Below, piece after piece: positions 43,049-52,249 of a DNA stretch of 64,000 bases. The DNA comes from F1-60-MAGs104 sp964355975. GTDB lineage: Bacteria; Planctomycetota; Phycisphaerae; Phycisphaerales; SM1A02. Where the stretch lies: positions 186,001 through 250,000 of the forward strand of contig CAYHFW010000001.1 in NCBI GenBank assembly GCA_964355975.1, read 5' to 3'. The notes under the pieces are model-generated. The model was not told the origin of the DNA. It searched no databases and worked only from the letters and a program-made list of their open reading frames with translations. Positions within the stretch are counted from its first letter, which is position 1, and every line of letters starts with the position of its first letter. A program made the translations under genes and the position numbers.

Positions 43049-44129
43049 CGGCCACGTCGTCGCGCGCACTCTGCTGACAGCTGAAGAAATCAGGGGGGTG
43101 ATGCAGGAATTTGCGATGGGGCGGGTGGTGAAGGCGCATGCCTTCAATCGCGGATCGCACCGCTTTCCAAAAGCGGTGATCGAGAGTGAGTCGGGAGAGC
43201 AGTGCTTGCTCAAGCGCCGCAACGCAGGCGTTGAAGATCTTCGCCGCGCTGAATTCAGTCATGCAGTGCAAGCACAACTTCAGTCGAAGCACTTTCCAAT
43301 CGCCCGTTGCATGAAGACACGCGTTGGAGCGAGTTGGGTCGTGCGCGATGGATTTCTCTACGAACTCTTCGAGTTTCTCAGGGGCGAGCGCTTTCGCCGC
43401 TCGATTGGCGAGGCGCGCGAGAGTGGGTTGTTTCTCTCGCGGATGCACCGAACCCTCAAGGGATGGACTGCAACAGCGACGCCGCCACCACCTGGTGGAT
43501 ATCACCGAAGTAAGTCGGTCGATGCCTCGTGGTCACGGCTCGATGAGGGAGTGCGCACCGTCGATGCGCAGGCGGCACCCGATGAAATCGCAGCGCTTGC
43601 AGAGGAATTGCGAGCGCGATACGAAACCGCTGCTGAACAGGTCGATGCCGCGTTTGAAGCGAGCGCGCAGTCGCCAAACTTCGGCGTGATCCACGCAGAT
43701 TTTCACCCAGGCAATCTGCTCTATGTCAGTGGCGCACCCATCGCGCTTCTTGACTTTGACGGAGTGCGGTGCGATCGCACGGTGATTGATCTCGCCAACG
43801 GCGCGCTGCAGTTTGGGATGCACAGCGTTGGCATCAAGCCCGTTGCGCAGTGGAATCCAACCCTCAATCTGACCTGTGTTGAGGCGTTTCTTGATGGCTA
43901 CGGTTGGCCTCGCCAGTTTTATCTCGATGTGCATGAGCGCGAAGTTGTTGCGCCGCTCATGGTGCAGGCAGCGATCGCCGAGTGTGTGCCGCGGATTGCG
44001 TTGACGGGGCGATTTGACGGGCGTCCGGGTGTTGAGATCCTTCGATTTCTCGCACAGAAAACTGCGTGGATCTGGTCTGAGCGCCAACGCATCGCTACGC
44101 TTTGTGAGTCATGCACGAACAAGCGATGA
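43038..44129 (+). CDS. aminoglycoside phosphotransferase-fold kinase
   Basis: 363 residues. The protein has the APH/choline-kinase catalytic loop FGVIHADFHPGNLLY (catalytic Asp in HADFHPGN) and the metal-binding ALLDFDGVRCD. An N-terminal lobe includes ECLLKRRNAGVED-like QCLLKRRN with the ATP lysine. It resembles the CotS / homoserine-kinase type II branch more than antibiotic kinases, so the natural substrate is probably a small metabolite. It starts within the yicC 3' end and its stop overlaps the next start (ATGA). Confidence 0.8.
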   Translation: MPNSGHVVARTLLTAEEIRGVMQEFAMGRVVKAHAFNRGSHRFPKAVIESESGEQCLLKRRNAGVEDLRRAEFSHAVQAQLQSKHFPIARCMKTRVGASWVVRDGFLYELFEFLRGERFRRSIGEARESGLFLSRMHRTLKGWTATATPPPPGGYHRSKSVDASWSRLDEGVRTVDAQAAPDEIAALAEELRARYETAAEQVDAAFEASAQSPNFGVIHADFHPGNLLYVSGAPIALLDFDGVRCDRTVIDLANGALQFGMHSVGIKPVAQWNPTLNLTCVEAFLDGYGWPRQFYLDVHEREVVAPLMVQAAIAECVPRIALTGRFDGRPGVEILRFLAQKTAWIWSERQRIATLCESCTNKR

Positions 44130-45097
44130 ATTGTGCAACCACCAACGCGCTGGCGCGCATCGCGTTGGTGTCGATACTCGCAGTGTCGGGCACGGTGAGC
44201 GCGCAAGAGGTCAAGCCAAAGCCAACGAAGCCGGTGGCGCCGCTCGCCAATCGCCTCGCGCCAGTTGCAGTTCAGCCGCAACCGCCACAACAGTGGGGGG
44301 GCAATCTGCTGCAAACACCAATCACCCCCGCTCCTGAAGTGGTTCGACTCTGGGATGCGCAGACGGTCGCAGCGGTGCGGCTCTCGGCGCAAGATCTCAG
44401 CGCAGTCGCCGAACTTGATTCGAGAGAGTTTGCGCGGCGCGAAGCGGCAAGCGCGAAACTCCGTGCGAAGAGCGTGACCGCAGAGGTCATATTCGCCATC
44501 CTTTCGAAGGCAGAATTGAGTGTTGAACAGCGTGAGCGGTTGCTCACCATCGCGCAGGAAAAGGTGCTCGCGCTCCCACGCGGCGCCCTCGGCTTGCGCA
44601 TGCAGCCGAGCGGAGATGTGCGAAATCCTGGAGTCGAAGTGTTGCTGTTGCTTCCGGGAATGCCCGCTGAACGCGTGCTCAAGATCGGCGATCGAATCGA
44701 GCGCATCGATGGTCAGCCCTTGGCAACATCGAGCGATCTCGTCGAGATCATTCAGTCGAAGTTGCCTGGTGAGAGCGTGCGCCTCTCAGTCGCGCGTCAG
44801 CAGCGCGATGATCGCGGCAAGCCCAAGATCGATCCTGCGGGTGGGTTCGTAGAAGATCGCATGGAATTCGAAGTCGCCTTGACCACGGCAGTCGATCTCG
44901 ACAAGTTTGAGGATCGCCTTGCATCGCCCGTCCGCAGTGTTGTGCTTGAGCGCCGGCTGCTTGCATTGCGCGAAGCAGAAACACGATTTGCCCCAGCGAC
45001 GAAGCGAGTCATCGCTCCGCTGCCGGTGCCCATCCATGTGAAGAAGCCGCGGTCGCCCAAAGATGCTGCTATTGAGCCGCGGCCGCTGGACGATTGA
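44126..45097 (+). CDS. exported PDZ-domain protein
   Basis: 323 residues from the ATG at 44126 that overlaps the kinase stop; an ATG at 44111 is also possible. A signal peptide (IALVSILAVSGTVSAQ) precedes a Pro-rich segment and helical region. Residues about 160-235 form a PDZ domain (ALGLRMQPSGDVRNPGVEVL, LLPGMPAERVLKIGDRIERI, IDGQPLATSSDLVEII). No serine-protease domain is present, so it is probably a periplasmic adaptor or substrate sensor. Its last 29 bases overlap the convergent adenylate kinase gene. Confidence 0.82.
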   Translation: MNCATTNALARIALVSILAVSGTVSAQEVKPKPTKPVAPLANRLAPVAVQPQPPQQWGGNLLQTPITPAPEVVRLWDAQTVAAVRLSAQDLSAVAELDSREFARREAASAKLRAKSVTAEVIFAILSKAELSVEQRERLLTIAQEKVLALPRGALGLRMQPSGDVRNPGVEVLLLLPGMPAERVLKIGDRIERIDGQPLATSSDLVEIIQSKLPGESVRLSVARQQRDDRGKPKIDPAGGFVEDRMEFEVALTTAVDLDKFEDRLASPVRSVVLERRLLALREAETRFAPATKRVIAPLPVPIHVKKPRSPKDAAIEPRPLDD

Positions 45098-45695
45098 AGT
45101 GCGCTTCTTGCACTGGCACAACGACCTCGAGCACGCGCTGAAACACCTGTGCGGGTGATCCCATCGCATCGATGTCTGCAACAATCGCCTTGGGATAGAA
45201 GTTGAGCACTGGCAAAGTCTCGGCGTGATAGACCTCGAAGCGATTTCGGATGACTCGCTCATCGGCATCGTCGATTCGGTTCTCTTTCAGCGCGCGCCGC
45301 CGCATGCGCAACATCATCGCATTCTCATCGGTGCAGCGAAGGTGAATCACTCGCAGCACATCGAGCGACTTCTCGAGCGCCTTCGCCTGCCCGAGATTGC
45401 GTGGAATGCCATCGAGTACGAGAAGGTCCTGCTTTGGCTTGAAGAGGCTCAGCACGGTCTGCGCGTGCATGTTTTGCTTCCACATCTGAATTGTGAGTTC
45501 GTCGGGAACCAATTCGCCGCGCGACGAGTAATTGAGAAACTCCTTGCCGAGATCGCTCGTCATGTCGAGCGATCGAAAGACATCGCCGCAGGCAAGGTGA
45601 AAGAATCCTGGAATGCGACCGAGAATCTTTCCTTGCGTGCCTTTGCCTGCGCCTGGAGCGCCGAAGAGCAGAACACTTTTGTAACGATCTGGCAT
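45069..45695 (-). CDS. adenylate kinase-family protein
   Basis: 208 residues. P-loop LFGAPGAGKGT (about 10-20), HLACGDVFRSL, GELVPDELTIQMW and VLDGIPRNLGQAKALE follow the Adk order (usual: SxGDxxR, DGFPR). The lid between MRRRALKENRIDD and the catalytic R segment is short, as in the short-form enzymes. The start at 45695 is chosen because the P-loop begins eight residues later. It transfers phosphate between ATP and AMP or another NMP. The gene is divergent from recJ. Confidence 0.88.
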   Translation of the reverse strand: MPDRYKSVLLFGAPGAGKGTQGKILGRIPGFFHLACGDVFRSLDMTSDLGKEFLNYSSRGELVPDELTIQMWKQNMHAQTVLSLFKPKQDLLVLDGIPRNLGQAKALEKSLDVLRVIHLRCTDENAMMLRMRRRALKENRIDDADERVIRNRFEVYHAETLPVLNFYPKAIVADIDAMGSPAQVFQRVLEVVVPVQEAHFNRPAAAAQ

Positions 45696-45788
45696 TGAGG
45701 TGGCTCCAAGAAATGGTTGGGACGAGTTCAAATACTAACAAGTCATTTTGCCCGCCCGCTCGCTTCATGCACGGCGTACGCTCGTCGC

Positions 45789-47537
45789 GTGCGAGGTTGG
45801 ACAAAAACATGGATTCCTCCGGTGGGCGAAGAGGCGGGATCACTCGTCGAACGCATCGCTGCTGCGCGAGGGATCGCGCCGGCCGACCTCAAACGATTCC
45901 TCGCGCCGGCATGGGCAGACTTGCAACAGCCCGGCGAGTTGCCCGGCGCGCAGGAGGTCGCGGTGCGCCTCGTGCGTGCCGTGCGCGAAGGAAAACAAAT
46001 CGCGATCTTCGGTGACTACGACGCGGATGGCATGTGTGCGAGTGCGATCCTGTTGCACTTCATTCGGGCAGCGAACGACGGCAATCCGCCGAGGGTTTAC
46101 ATCCCTCAGCGGGCGAAGGACCCGTACGGTCTCTCGAACAAGGCACTCGGTCAATTGGCAGCGCTCGGTGTGCAGGTGGTTGTCACCGTCGACTGTGGAA
46201 TCACAGCGATCGAACAGGCGCTCGAGGCCAGCCGACTCGGACTTGAGCTGCTCATCACTGATCATCACGCGGTCCTGCCAGATGGACGCCTTCCAGAAGC
46301 GGCAGCGATCGCGCATCCGGCACTCGGCCGCAATCAAAGCGCGCTCTGCGGCGCCGCGGTGGCGTGGAAGGTCGCATGGGCATTCGCGGTCGCGTGGTGT
46401 GAGAGCGAAAAAGTCTCGGCGACGTTTCAAGAACTTCTTGTTGAGACGCTCGCGCTCGCGGCGTGCGCGACGATCACTGATGTTGTTGCGCTCAGTGGTG
46501 AGGCTGGGCGCGAAAATCGAGCAATCGTGCGAATCGGCAGTGAGCGCATCGCGATGAGCGGACTGCCCGGACTGCGGGCGCTCGCGCGGGCGGCTGGAAT
46601 CGGTCCAAATGACTTCGTCGATGAGGAGCGCATCTCATTTGGAATCGGGCCGATCATCAATGCATGCGGACGGCTTGGTGATCCGCTCGATGCAGTGAGA
46701 CTGCTTGGATTGCGCGGCGGCGACCAGTCCAAAGAGGCTGGCAAACTGGCGAGACAATTCGCAGAACTCAATCTCGATCGCAAGAAGAAGGAGCGACTCA
46801 TCGTCGACTCTGCGTCGACACGCATCGAAGAGGGGATGGGCACAACGCGCGGCGCGTGCGTCCTGGCAGACCCCACATGGCAGCGCGGAATCGTCGGGAT
46901 CGCTTGTGCGCGACTCAGCGACACGCTCAACGTGCCAGTCGTGTTGCTCGAGAGCGACGGCGAGTTTGCATACGGCTCAGCGCGCAGCGTTGCGGGCTAT
47001 TCGGTGCTCGATGGATTGCACGCATGCAAACACATTTTGGAGCGGTATGGTGGGCACGCTGCTGCTGCTGGAATCCAAGTTCGGGTCGGCCAGATTGAGG
47101 CGCTTCGTGAGGGACTTTCGACGCATGCGACGGCAAACCGCCCGAGCAGTGAGGCCCTGTCGCTCGCGGCTGATGTGTATCTCTCTGGCGACCACCTCTC
47201 GGTGCATTCGTTTGAATCACTCGCAACACTCGGCCCATTTGGACAAGGATTCCCGGCGCCGATCCTGCTCGTGCGCGCGGCAGTTGTGACGCAGAAGGGG
47301 CGCGCCTTCGGAGCAGAGAAGGACCATCTCAGTTTTCATGTTCGGCTCACGGGACCCAACAGCACGCGCCAAGAGGTGCGCTGCACATGGTGGCGGCAAG
47401 CGGCGCAGGCTGCGCGCATAGGCGTCGGCATGACCGTGCATTTGCTCGTTCGTCCACAGATCGACCGCTGGACTGGACTGCCGCGCCCAGCCTTCACCAT
47501 TCTGGATGTGTCTGACGAATCGTGGCCACAGTCGTAG
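45789..47537 (+). CDS. recJ: single-stranded-DNA-specific exonuclease
   Basis: About 582 residues from a GTG at 45789; an upstream TTG (45717) is possible. DHH-family motifs are clear: AIFGDYDADGMCA (motif I), VVVTVDCGI (motif II), LLITDHHAVLP (motif III), and the later DHHA1 segment with RYGGHAAAAG. These ligate two metal ions for 5'-3' degradation of single-stranded DNA in recombination and repair. The C-terminal OB-fold domain (FHVRLTGPNSTRQEVRCTWW) is present. Length is normal. Confidence 0.93.
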   Translation: MRGWTKTWIPPVGEEAGSLVERIAAARGIAPADLKRFLAPAWADLQQPGELPGAQEVAVRLVRAVREGKQIAIFGDYDADGMCASAILLHFIRAANDGNPPRVYIPQRAKDPYGLSNKALGQLAALGVQVVVTVDCGITAIEQALEASRLGLELLITDHHAVLPDGRLPEAAAIAHPALGRNQSALCGAAVAWKVAWAFAVAWCESEKVSATFQELLVETLALAACATITDVVALSGEAGRENRAIVRIGSERIAMSGLPGLRALARAAGIGPNDFVDEERISFGIGPIINACGRLGDPLDAVRLLGLRGGDQSKEAGKLARQFAELNLDRKKKERLIVDSASTRIEEGMGTTRGACVLADPTWQRGIVGIACARLSDTLNVPVVLLESDGEFAYGSARSVAGYSVLDGLHACKHILERYGGHAAAAGIQVRVGQIEALREGLSTHATANRPSSEALSLAADVYLSGDHLSVHSFESLATLGPFGQGFPAPILLVRAAVVTQKGRAFGAEKDHLSFHVRLTGPNSTRQEVRCTWWRQAAQAARIGVGMTVHLLVRPQIDRWTGLPRPAFTILDVSDESWPQS

Positions 47538-47634
47538 CAGGCTGAATGCGCCGTTGAGATTGTCAGCAGGCCTTGGAGGTTTCGGTGATCTACACAGATA
47601 GCGATACGAGTTCTCGATTCGCACCAAACGGGTG

Positions 47635-47736
47635 ACCTCCGCAGGACAACGACCCTGGACTCAAACATGCTGCGCCTCGCCTACGAAGACTCCGGCTCGG
47701 CTTGCAAACTCGCCAGGGCCGTCGTCCTGCGGAGGT
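47635..47736. repeat. long inverted repeat, 24-bp arms
   Basis: Left arm 47635-47658 (ACCTCCGCAGGACAACGACC...) pairs with right arm 47713-47736 (...GTCGTCCTGCGGAGGT) with two mismatches, enclosing a 54-base loop. RNA from this segment could form a stable stem of 24 pairs. Confidence 0.85.
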
Positions 47737-47754
47737 TGTTCGCTTGCGTTGACG

Positions 47755-47816
47755 CGGCGGAATCTTCGCTCGCGCGAGTTCCCGAGCCGAGTGAAGCATT
47801 CCGCCGCGCTCACGCT
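47755..47816. repeat. imperfect palindrome carrying the inverted copy of the 35.9-kb repeat
   Basis: The left half (GCGGCGGAATCTTCGCTCG) and right half (CGAGTGAAGCATTCCGCCGC) are near complements. The right half, 47785-47816, matches the reverse complement of the two 32-mers near 35.9 kb at 30 of 32 positions. Together the three copies define a small dispersed element, probably REP-like. Confidence 0.8.
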
Positions 47817-47884
47817 GGATTGAGCGTGCCTCGAACACACTGTGTGAAGCGCGCCGCGCAAACGCTGGCTATCCCACCAGTCTG

Positions 47885-49315
47885 TTAGAGCGCGATTCTC
47901 GCCCCCGCGGCGATGCGCTTTGGCAAGTTGGGGCAGAGCCCGAGTTGTTCTGCATCGAGTGCAGTCAGAGGAGAGAGTTCAATCGTTGCGTCGTATCCGC
48001 CATCGCGCGTGTCGCGATCGATCGTGACGCCACACTGCTCGAGCCAACGCGCGGCGCGATTTGATTGCGCTCGCGCGCTCGTTGCTGGCGAATCTTCGCC
48101 GTCTGCGTTCTTGATCGGGGCGAACTCATCTTCGCGCGCAGTTTCAAAGATGAGCGAACGCTCTGCGAGAGGCACCGCGTCAAAGATGAACGACTCCAAC
48201 TTGATTGCGTTCGCCTTCGATGGTTCGGTGAGTTCGCCCGTCACAAGATCGACGAAGGGCACCTTCTTCACTGCGCGGTGCAGCGGAAGTTCGTGGCCCG
48301 CACGCGCGAGTTGCTCTAAGAATGCCCGCGAAAAGACATGAATTGCAATTGAGCCAGCAAAGTGCACGAGCGATCCATCGACACCGACTGCCTGCGCGAG
48401 ATGCGCTGGAAGGTCGCTGTACTCCATCACGAGCGAACGATTCTCGCGACGACAAAACACTCCGACCTTCTCGTGTGAATCGCGCTTCGCGACGACTTTG
48501 CTCGACACTTCGCCCGAACTCTCTGGATGGGCTGTGTGCAATCCCAGAAAGAGCGGATCGATCGCCTTTGCAAGAGGATTGTCGATTTGAAAATACGAGA
48601 GAGTGTCAATCCCGTCGCGTTTCATCTCTTCGAGCGCGCCGGTCGCGCTCAGTGCGCGGATGGCACCTCCGTGACCATCGGGATTGAGTGCAATGGCATC
48701 GCGCGCGCCGAGCAAAATCTTCCCCTCAGGGGTGAGAGAGGGCAGTGTGCCTTGCTCAAAGAGCCGCACTGTTCGCTCGCCGAGGCCGAACCAATTGTGA
48801 TTTTGAAAGTATGCGAGAGTTGCCGCATGATTCTGCGGACTCGTCATCACATACCACGGGATCGCGCACTCCCACCGCGTGCGTGCCGCGCGAATCGACT
48901 CGGCGAAGACCTCGAACAAACTCTTATGCAGGATTGGGGTTGCGGCGAATGTGCCCTTGGGGGCGTTCCATCCCAAGCGCGTGCCCTGGCCGCCCGCAAC
49001 GGTGAAGCATGCGACGCGACCTGCGCGAATGAGCTGCTCGCCGATCGCACGGTACTTCGCGCCATCGACGGAGTGCGCCGTGACGACGTGCGCCGGTTCA
49101 ATCTCTGCGTGCGTGTTGTGCGCTGCTGACTTGTCGTGGCGCCAACTCTCAACCTCATGCGCGATCATTTCGAGTGGCAGGGCCGCGCATTGCTCGAGCA
49201 GCGCCGCTTGCGCGCTCGTCGTCAGGTGATCGTAAAAGGCGAGCACGTGCTCTTGTTTGAAGCCCGCAAGGCGATGGCGCACTTGTTCAAGTTGGCGAGT
49301 CACGATCGTGTTCAC
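47885..49315 (-). CDS. UAP1-like UDP-sugar pyrophosphorylase
   Basis: 476 residues from a GTG at 49315 that overlaps the phoU stop. The nucleotide-binding motif is VAGGQGTRLGWNAPKGTF, and the UTP/sugar-contacting segments GHGGAIRALSATGALEEM and DTLSYFQIDNPLAKAIDP follow. The order and length fit the eukaryotic-type UDP-N-acetylglucosamine pyrophosphorylase (UAP1/UDPGP) family found also in bacteria such as chlamydiae and planctomycetes. It would make UDP-GlcNAc or a related UDP-sugar. No acyltransferase domain like that of GlmU is present. Confidence 0.88.
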   Translation of the reverse strand: MNTIVTRQLEQVRHRLAGFKQEHVLAFYDHLTTSAQAALLEQCAALPLEMIAHEVESWRHDKSAAHNTHAEIEPAHVVTAHSVDGAKYRAIGEQLIRAGRVACFTVAGGQGTRLGWNAPKGTFAATPILHKSLFEVFAESIRAARTRWECAIPWYVMTSPQNHAATLAYFQNHNWFGLGERTVRLFEQGTLPSLTPEGKILLGARDAIALNPDGHGGAIRALSATGALEEMKRDGIDTLSYFQIDNPLAKAIDPLFLGLHTAHPESSGEVSSKVVAKRDSHEKVGVFCRRENRSLVMEYSDLPAHLAQAVGVDGSLVHFAGSIAIHVFSRAFLEQLARAGHELPLHRAVKKVPFVDLVTGELTEPSKANAIKLESFIFDAVPLAERSLIFETAREDEFAPIKNADGEDSPATSARAQSNRAARWLEQCGVTIDRDTRDGGYDATIELSPLTALDAEQLGLCPNLPKRIAAGARIAL

Positions 49316-49995
49316 TCTGCTTCGGGGGCGGCGGGAGCGGACCATCCCTCAGGGCGGTGCCGCACGATCTTGCCACTCAGTAAATAGATGGTCTGTTCAC
49401 AAATGTTGGTCGAGTGGTCTGCAATTCGCTCGAGATTTCGAGTCGCCCCAGCCACGCGGAAGGCAAAACGCACGCTGCTCGCCCCAAGCGCGACCTGTTC
49501 TTGCGCTTGCAGAATCAGTTCGCTTCGAAAGCGATCAACCGTGTCATCGAAAAGCAGCACCTGCCGAGCGAGATCTGCGTTCGATGTTGCGAGCGCGCGG
49601 TTCGAGTCGCGCAGCATTCCCAACACGCTGTTCGCCATCACGCGAAATGTTGGAGGCATCGGATCGCCCAAGCGCTGGTGCCCAGCGATTTGCTCTGCGA
49701 TGTTCACGCCGCAATCGGCGATCCGCTCAAGTTCGTTGTTGACCTTCACGATCGTGAGCACCTGTCGAATCGCGTGTTCGTCGGACTGTCCCATCGTGAG
49801 CAGGGGAATCGATGCTCTCTCAATTGCAACATCGACTCGGTCGATCTCATCATCGAGGTGCACAACACGCAGTGCCTTCTCCTCGTCGTGATCGAAATAC
49901 GCTTCGATCGCCAACGAGACCATCTCCATCACCCGGTCGCCTTGCGCGTAAAGGGCATCTTGCAGTTCTGAGAGTTTGGTCGCGAATGTTGCCAC
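49312..49995 (-). CDS. phoU: phosphate signalling protein PhoU
   Basis: 227 residues from a GTG at 49995 preceded by AGAGAG; a TTG at 50019 gives a longer form. The protein has the two similar three-helix halves of PhoU: VNNELERIADCGVNIAEQ in the first and ATRNLERIADHSTNICEQTIYL in the second, both with the E-x-x-x-D metal-cluster motif. It represses the Pho regulon through the Pst transporter and PhoR in other bacteria; no pst or phoBR gene is present here. The next gene overlaps its stop. Confidence 0.92.
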   Translation of the reverse strand: MATFATKLSELQDALYAQGDRVMEMVSLAIEAYFDHDEEKALRVVHLDDEIDRVDVAIERASIPLLTMGQSDEHAIRQVLTIVKVNNELERIADCGVNIAEQIAGHQRLGDPMPPTFRVMANSVLGMLRDSNRALATSNADLARQVLLFDDTVDRFRSELILQAQEQVALGASSVRFAFRVAGATRNLERIADHSTNICEQTIYLLSGKIVRHRPEGWSAPAAPEAE

Positions 49996-50012
49996 CTCTC
50001 TAGCATAGCCCC

Positions 50013-50747
50013 GTGCCAAAACTGAGCGTGAACATCGATCATGTCGCGACTGTGCGACAAGCGCGTCGCACGTGGGAGCCCGATCTCGTCGCCGCCGCGC
50101 AACAGGCGCAATTGGGGGGAGCGGATGGCATCACGATGCACTTGCGCGAAGATCGACGGCACGTGCAAGATGGTGATCTTGAGCGCGTGCGTGATGGAAT
50201 CCAACTTCCGCTGCACTTCGAGATGGCCGCGACGCAGGAGATGGTCGCCATCGCGCTTCGCATTCGCCCGCAGAGTGCGATGATCGTTCCCGAGGGCCGC
50301 CGCGAGATCACGACCGAAGGTGGGCTCGATGTCGTGGCACTCTTTGATTCACTTGCACGAGCCGTCGCGCAGTTGCGTGCGTGTGAGATTGAGACGAGCC
50401 TCTTCATCGATGCAGACGAGCGCCAGATCGCAGCAGCCGCGCGATTAGGAGTCGCCATCTGTGAGATTCACACGGGTCCCTACGCGCACGCATTTCATGC
50501 TGAGACAGGGCTCGGCGTGCGCGCGACCGCCGAGCTCGCCAAGATCGCACAGGCAGGGCATCAGGTGCGTGCGGCGGGAATGCGTTTCAATGCGGGGCAC
50601 GCACTGCACTATGAAAATGTCGCGCCGGTCGCAACTCTCGAAGGAGTGCACGAGTTGCACATCGGTCACGCGATCGTGAGTCGGGCGATTTTTGTGGGGC
50701 TTCGATCGGCGGTCGCCGAAATGAAGTCGTGCTGCGTTACGAAGTGA
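50013..50747 (+). CDS. pdxJ: pyridoxine 5'-phosphate synthase
   Basis: 244 residues from a GTG start. LSVNIDHVATVRQARRT at the N-terminus, GADGITMHLREDRRHVQDGD, PLHFEMAAT, and VPEGRREITTEGGLDV are PdxJ signatures; AGHALHYENVAPVA and HIGHAIVSRAIFVGL close the barrel. It condenses 1-deoxyxylulose 5-phosphate and aminoacetone phosphate in the DXP-dependent route to vitamin B6. It is divergent from phoU across 17 bp and its end overlaps the convergent Nudix gene by 11 bp. Confidence 0.96.
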   Translation: MPKLSVNIDHVATVRQARRTWEPDLVAAAQQAQLGGADGITMHLREDRRHVQDGDLERVRDGIQLPLHFEMAATQEMVAIALRIRPQSAMIVPEGRREITTEGGLDVVALFDSLARAVAQLRACEIETSLFIDADERQIAAAARLGVAICEIHTGPYAHAFHAETGLGVRATAELAKIAQAGHQVRAAGMRFNAGHALHYENVAPVATLEGVHELHIGHAIVSRAIFVGLRSAVAEMKSCCVTK

Positions 50748-51303
50748 GGGCGGGGGCACTTTCGACAAGGCGAAAATCAAACGGAGTCTTCGTGCAGTCG
50801 ATTTGCACCATGAAGAATCCACCGCGGTGCTTCTGCGCATTTGGCCACATCACTCGGCGATCAGTCTCCGGAAGTTCGAGATGCGCGATGCGATCGATTG
50901 CAATCCATTCAAGGCGGCCTTCGTCGAACTGCATCCGCGTCACCTGTGTCGCATCGATAGGTTTGACCGACTCGAAGAGAAAAATCATCCAGTGGTGTTG
51001 CCCCTGGTAGGCGCGCTCCGAAACGACGCCCATCAAGCGAATGTCGTTGTAATCGAGAGTGAGCCCTGCCTCTTCTGAAATCTCGCGCAGCGCACACTCG
51101 TGTGGCGATTCACCCAAGTGAAACTCGATCTTTCCGCCGATGGGCGAATACATCGAAGGATTGGGCGGCTTCGCGCGGTGCAACATCAAGAGCCGATCTT
51201 CTTGGTCGTAGAGATAGACCAACACCGCAATCTTGAAAGGCAGTTCAGGGGCGGTGACAAGGTGCCGCGCGCTCGCGCTCGTCGGATCAGTGGCTGCCAT
51301 CAA
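50737..51303 (-). CDS. Nudix hydrolase
   Basis: 188 residues. The Nudix box is GGKIEFHLGESPHECALREI followed by SEEAGL; the loop before the first Glu is two residues longer than the classic GX5E pattern, as in the subgroup with GESPxECAxRE. It removes a nucleoside diphosphate-linked moiety, but substrate cannot be fixed. The ATG overlaps the dapA stop by four bases, so it is coupled to dapA and the hexomutase gene. Confidence 0.88.
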   Translation of the reverse strand: MMAATDPTSASARHLVTAPELPFKIAVLVYLYDQEDRLLMLHRAKPPNPSMYSPIGGKIEFHLGESPHECALREISEEAGLTLDYNDIRLMGVVSERAYQGQHHWMIFLFESVKPIDATQVTRMQFDEGRLEWIAIDRIAHLELPETDRRVMWPNAQKHRGGFFMVQIDCTKTPFDFRLVESAPALTS

Positions 51304-52208
51304 CGACTCGCGTGGGCCGCGAGCGCCGCCACCTTCGCTTCACGAAGAAGCGCCGAGATCGTTGGGCGAATCGAGTCGCTTGCGCGCACGAGTGGAAGTC
51401 GCACGCTTCCACTGTCGCGGCCGAGCAATTCCATCGCGCACTTCACGGGCACAGGATTGACATCGAGGCTCAAGAGTCCGCGCGCGAGTGAAAAGATGCT
51501 GTCATGTGATTGCCGCAGCGCGAGGAAGTCATTGTTGGCGATGTTGCGGCAGAGTTGTGCGACACGGTCAGGCACAATGTTTGAAACAACGCTCACGACT
51601 CCCACGGCACCGACCGCGGCGAAACTCGCGGTGAGCGAATCATCGCCAGAGAGAATCGCGATCGAACAGCGCTTGCGAATCTCGCTTGCGGAGTCCATCG
51701 ATCCTGTGGCTTCCTTGACCGCCACGATGTTTGGGTGTTTGGCAAGTCGCTCGATTGTTTCTGGCGTAATCGTGACTGCACTGCGACCTGGAATGTTGTA
51801 AAGCACAATAGGAAGGTCGGCGCTCTCAGCCACCGCCATGAAGTGTTGATAGAGACCCTCTTGCGAAGGCTTGTTGTAGTAGGGGGCAACTTGCAGTGCG
51901 GCGTGCGCACCGAGTGATGCGGCCAACCGATGCAAGTGGATCGCGTGCGCGGTCGAGTTGCTCCCAGAGCCGGCGATGATCTGCAGTCCCAGCGGACGGC
52001 CGACCTGCACCGCGCACTCAATGACTGCAGCGTGCTCACGCTCTTCGAGAGTCGGAGCTTCGCCCGTTGTTCCGCATGGGACGATCCCGCGCACTCCGCC
52101 TTCCGCTTGAAACTGCACCTGCTCAGCGAGGCGGTCGAGCGCGACCGTGCATCCATCATTCGAGAAGGGAGTAACGATTGCGGTGTAGGCGCCAGCGAAT
52201 GTGAGCAT
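51300..52208 (-). CDS. dapA: 4-hydroxy-tetrahydrodipicolinate synthase
   Basis: 302 residues. TIM-barrel lyase with Schiff-base Lys165 (VAVKEATGS), Tyr137 (VLYNIPGR) and the GTTGE motif (46-50) for pyruvate binding. It condenses aspartate semialdehyde and pyruvate in lysine/diaminopimelate synthesis. The gene lies 41 bp after the phosphohexomutase and shares its end with the Nudix start. Length and sequence order are standard for DapA rather than for N-acetylneuraminate lyase. Confidence 0.94.
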   Translation of the reverse strand: MLTFAGAYTAIVTPFSNDGCTVALDRLAEQVQFQAEGGVRGIVPCGTTGEAPTLEEREHAAVIECAVQVGRPLGLQIIAGSGSNSTAHAIHLHRLAASLGAHAALQVAPYYNKPSQEGLYQHFMAVAESADLPIVLYNIPGRSAVTITPETIERLAKHPNIVAVKEATGSMDSASEIRKRCSIAILSGDDSLTASFAAVGAVGVVSVVSNIVPDRVAQLCRNIANNDFLALRQSHDSIFSLARGLLSLDVNPVPVKCAMELLGRDSGSVRLPLVRASDSIRPTISALLREAKVAALAAHASR

Positions 52209-52249
52209 TGGCGCAGTCTACGAACTGCCGCCTGAAACAGAGCCGCACA

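Larger units (their letters stand above)
47538..47884. other. intergenic region with two inverted-repeat structures
   Basis: 347 bp between convergent recJ and the UAP1-like gene, with no open frame worth calling. It holds two potential RNA hairpins: a long one at 47635-47736 and an imperfect palindrome at about 47755-47812 that contains a copy of the 35.9-kb repeat. A small further hairpin (CACGCT...AGCGTG) follows at about 47812-47829. Confidence 0.75.

Noticed and set aside
45717..45788. Upstream TTG extension of recJ
   Set aside because: It lies mostly in the divergent promoter region and adds no conserved RecJ sequence; kept only as an alternative start.
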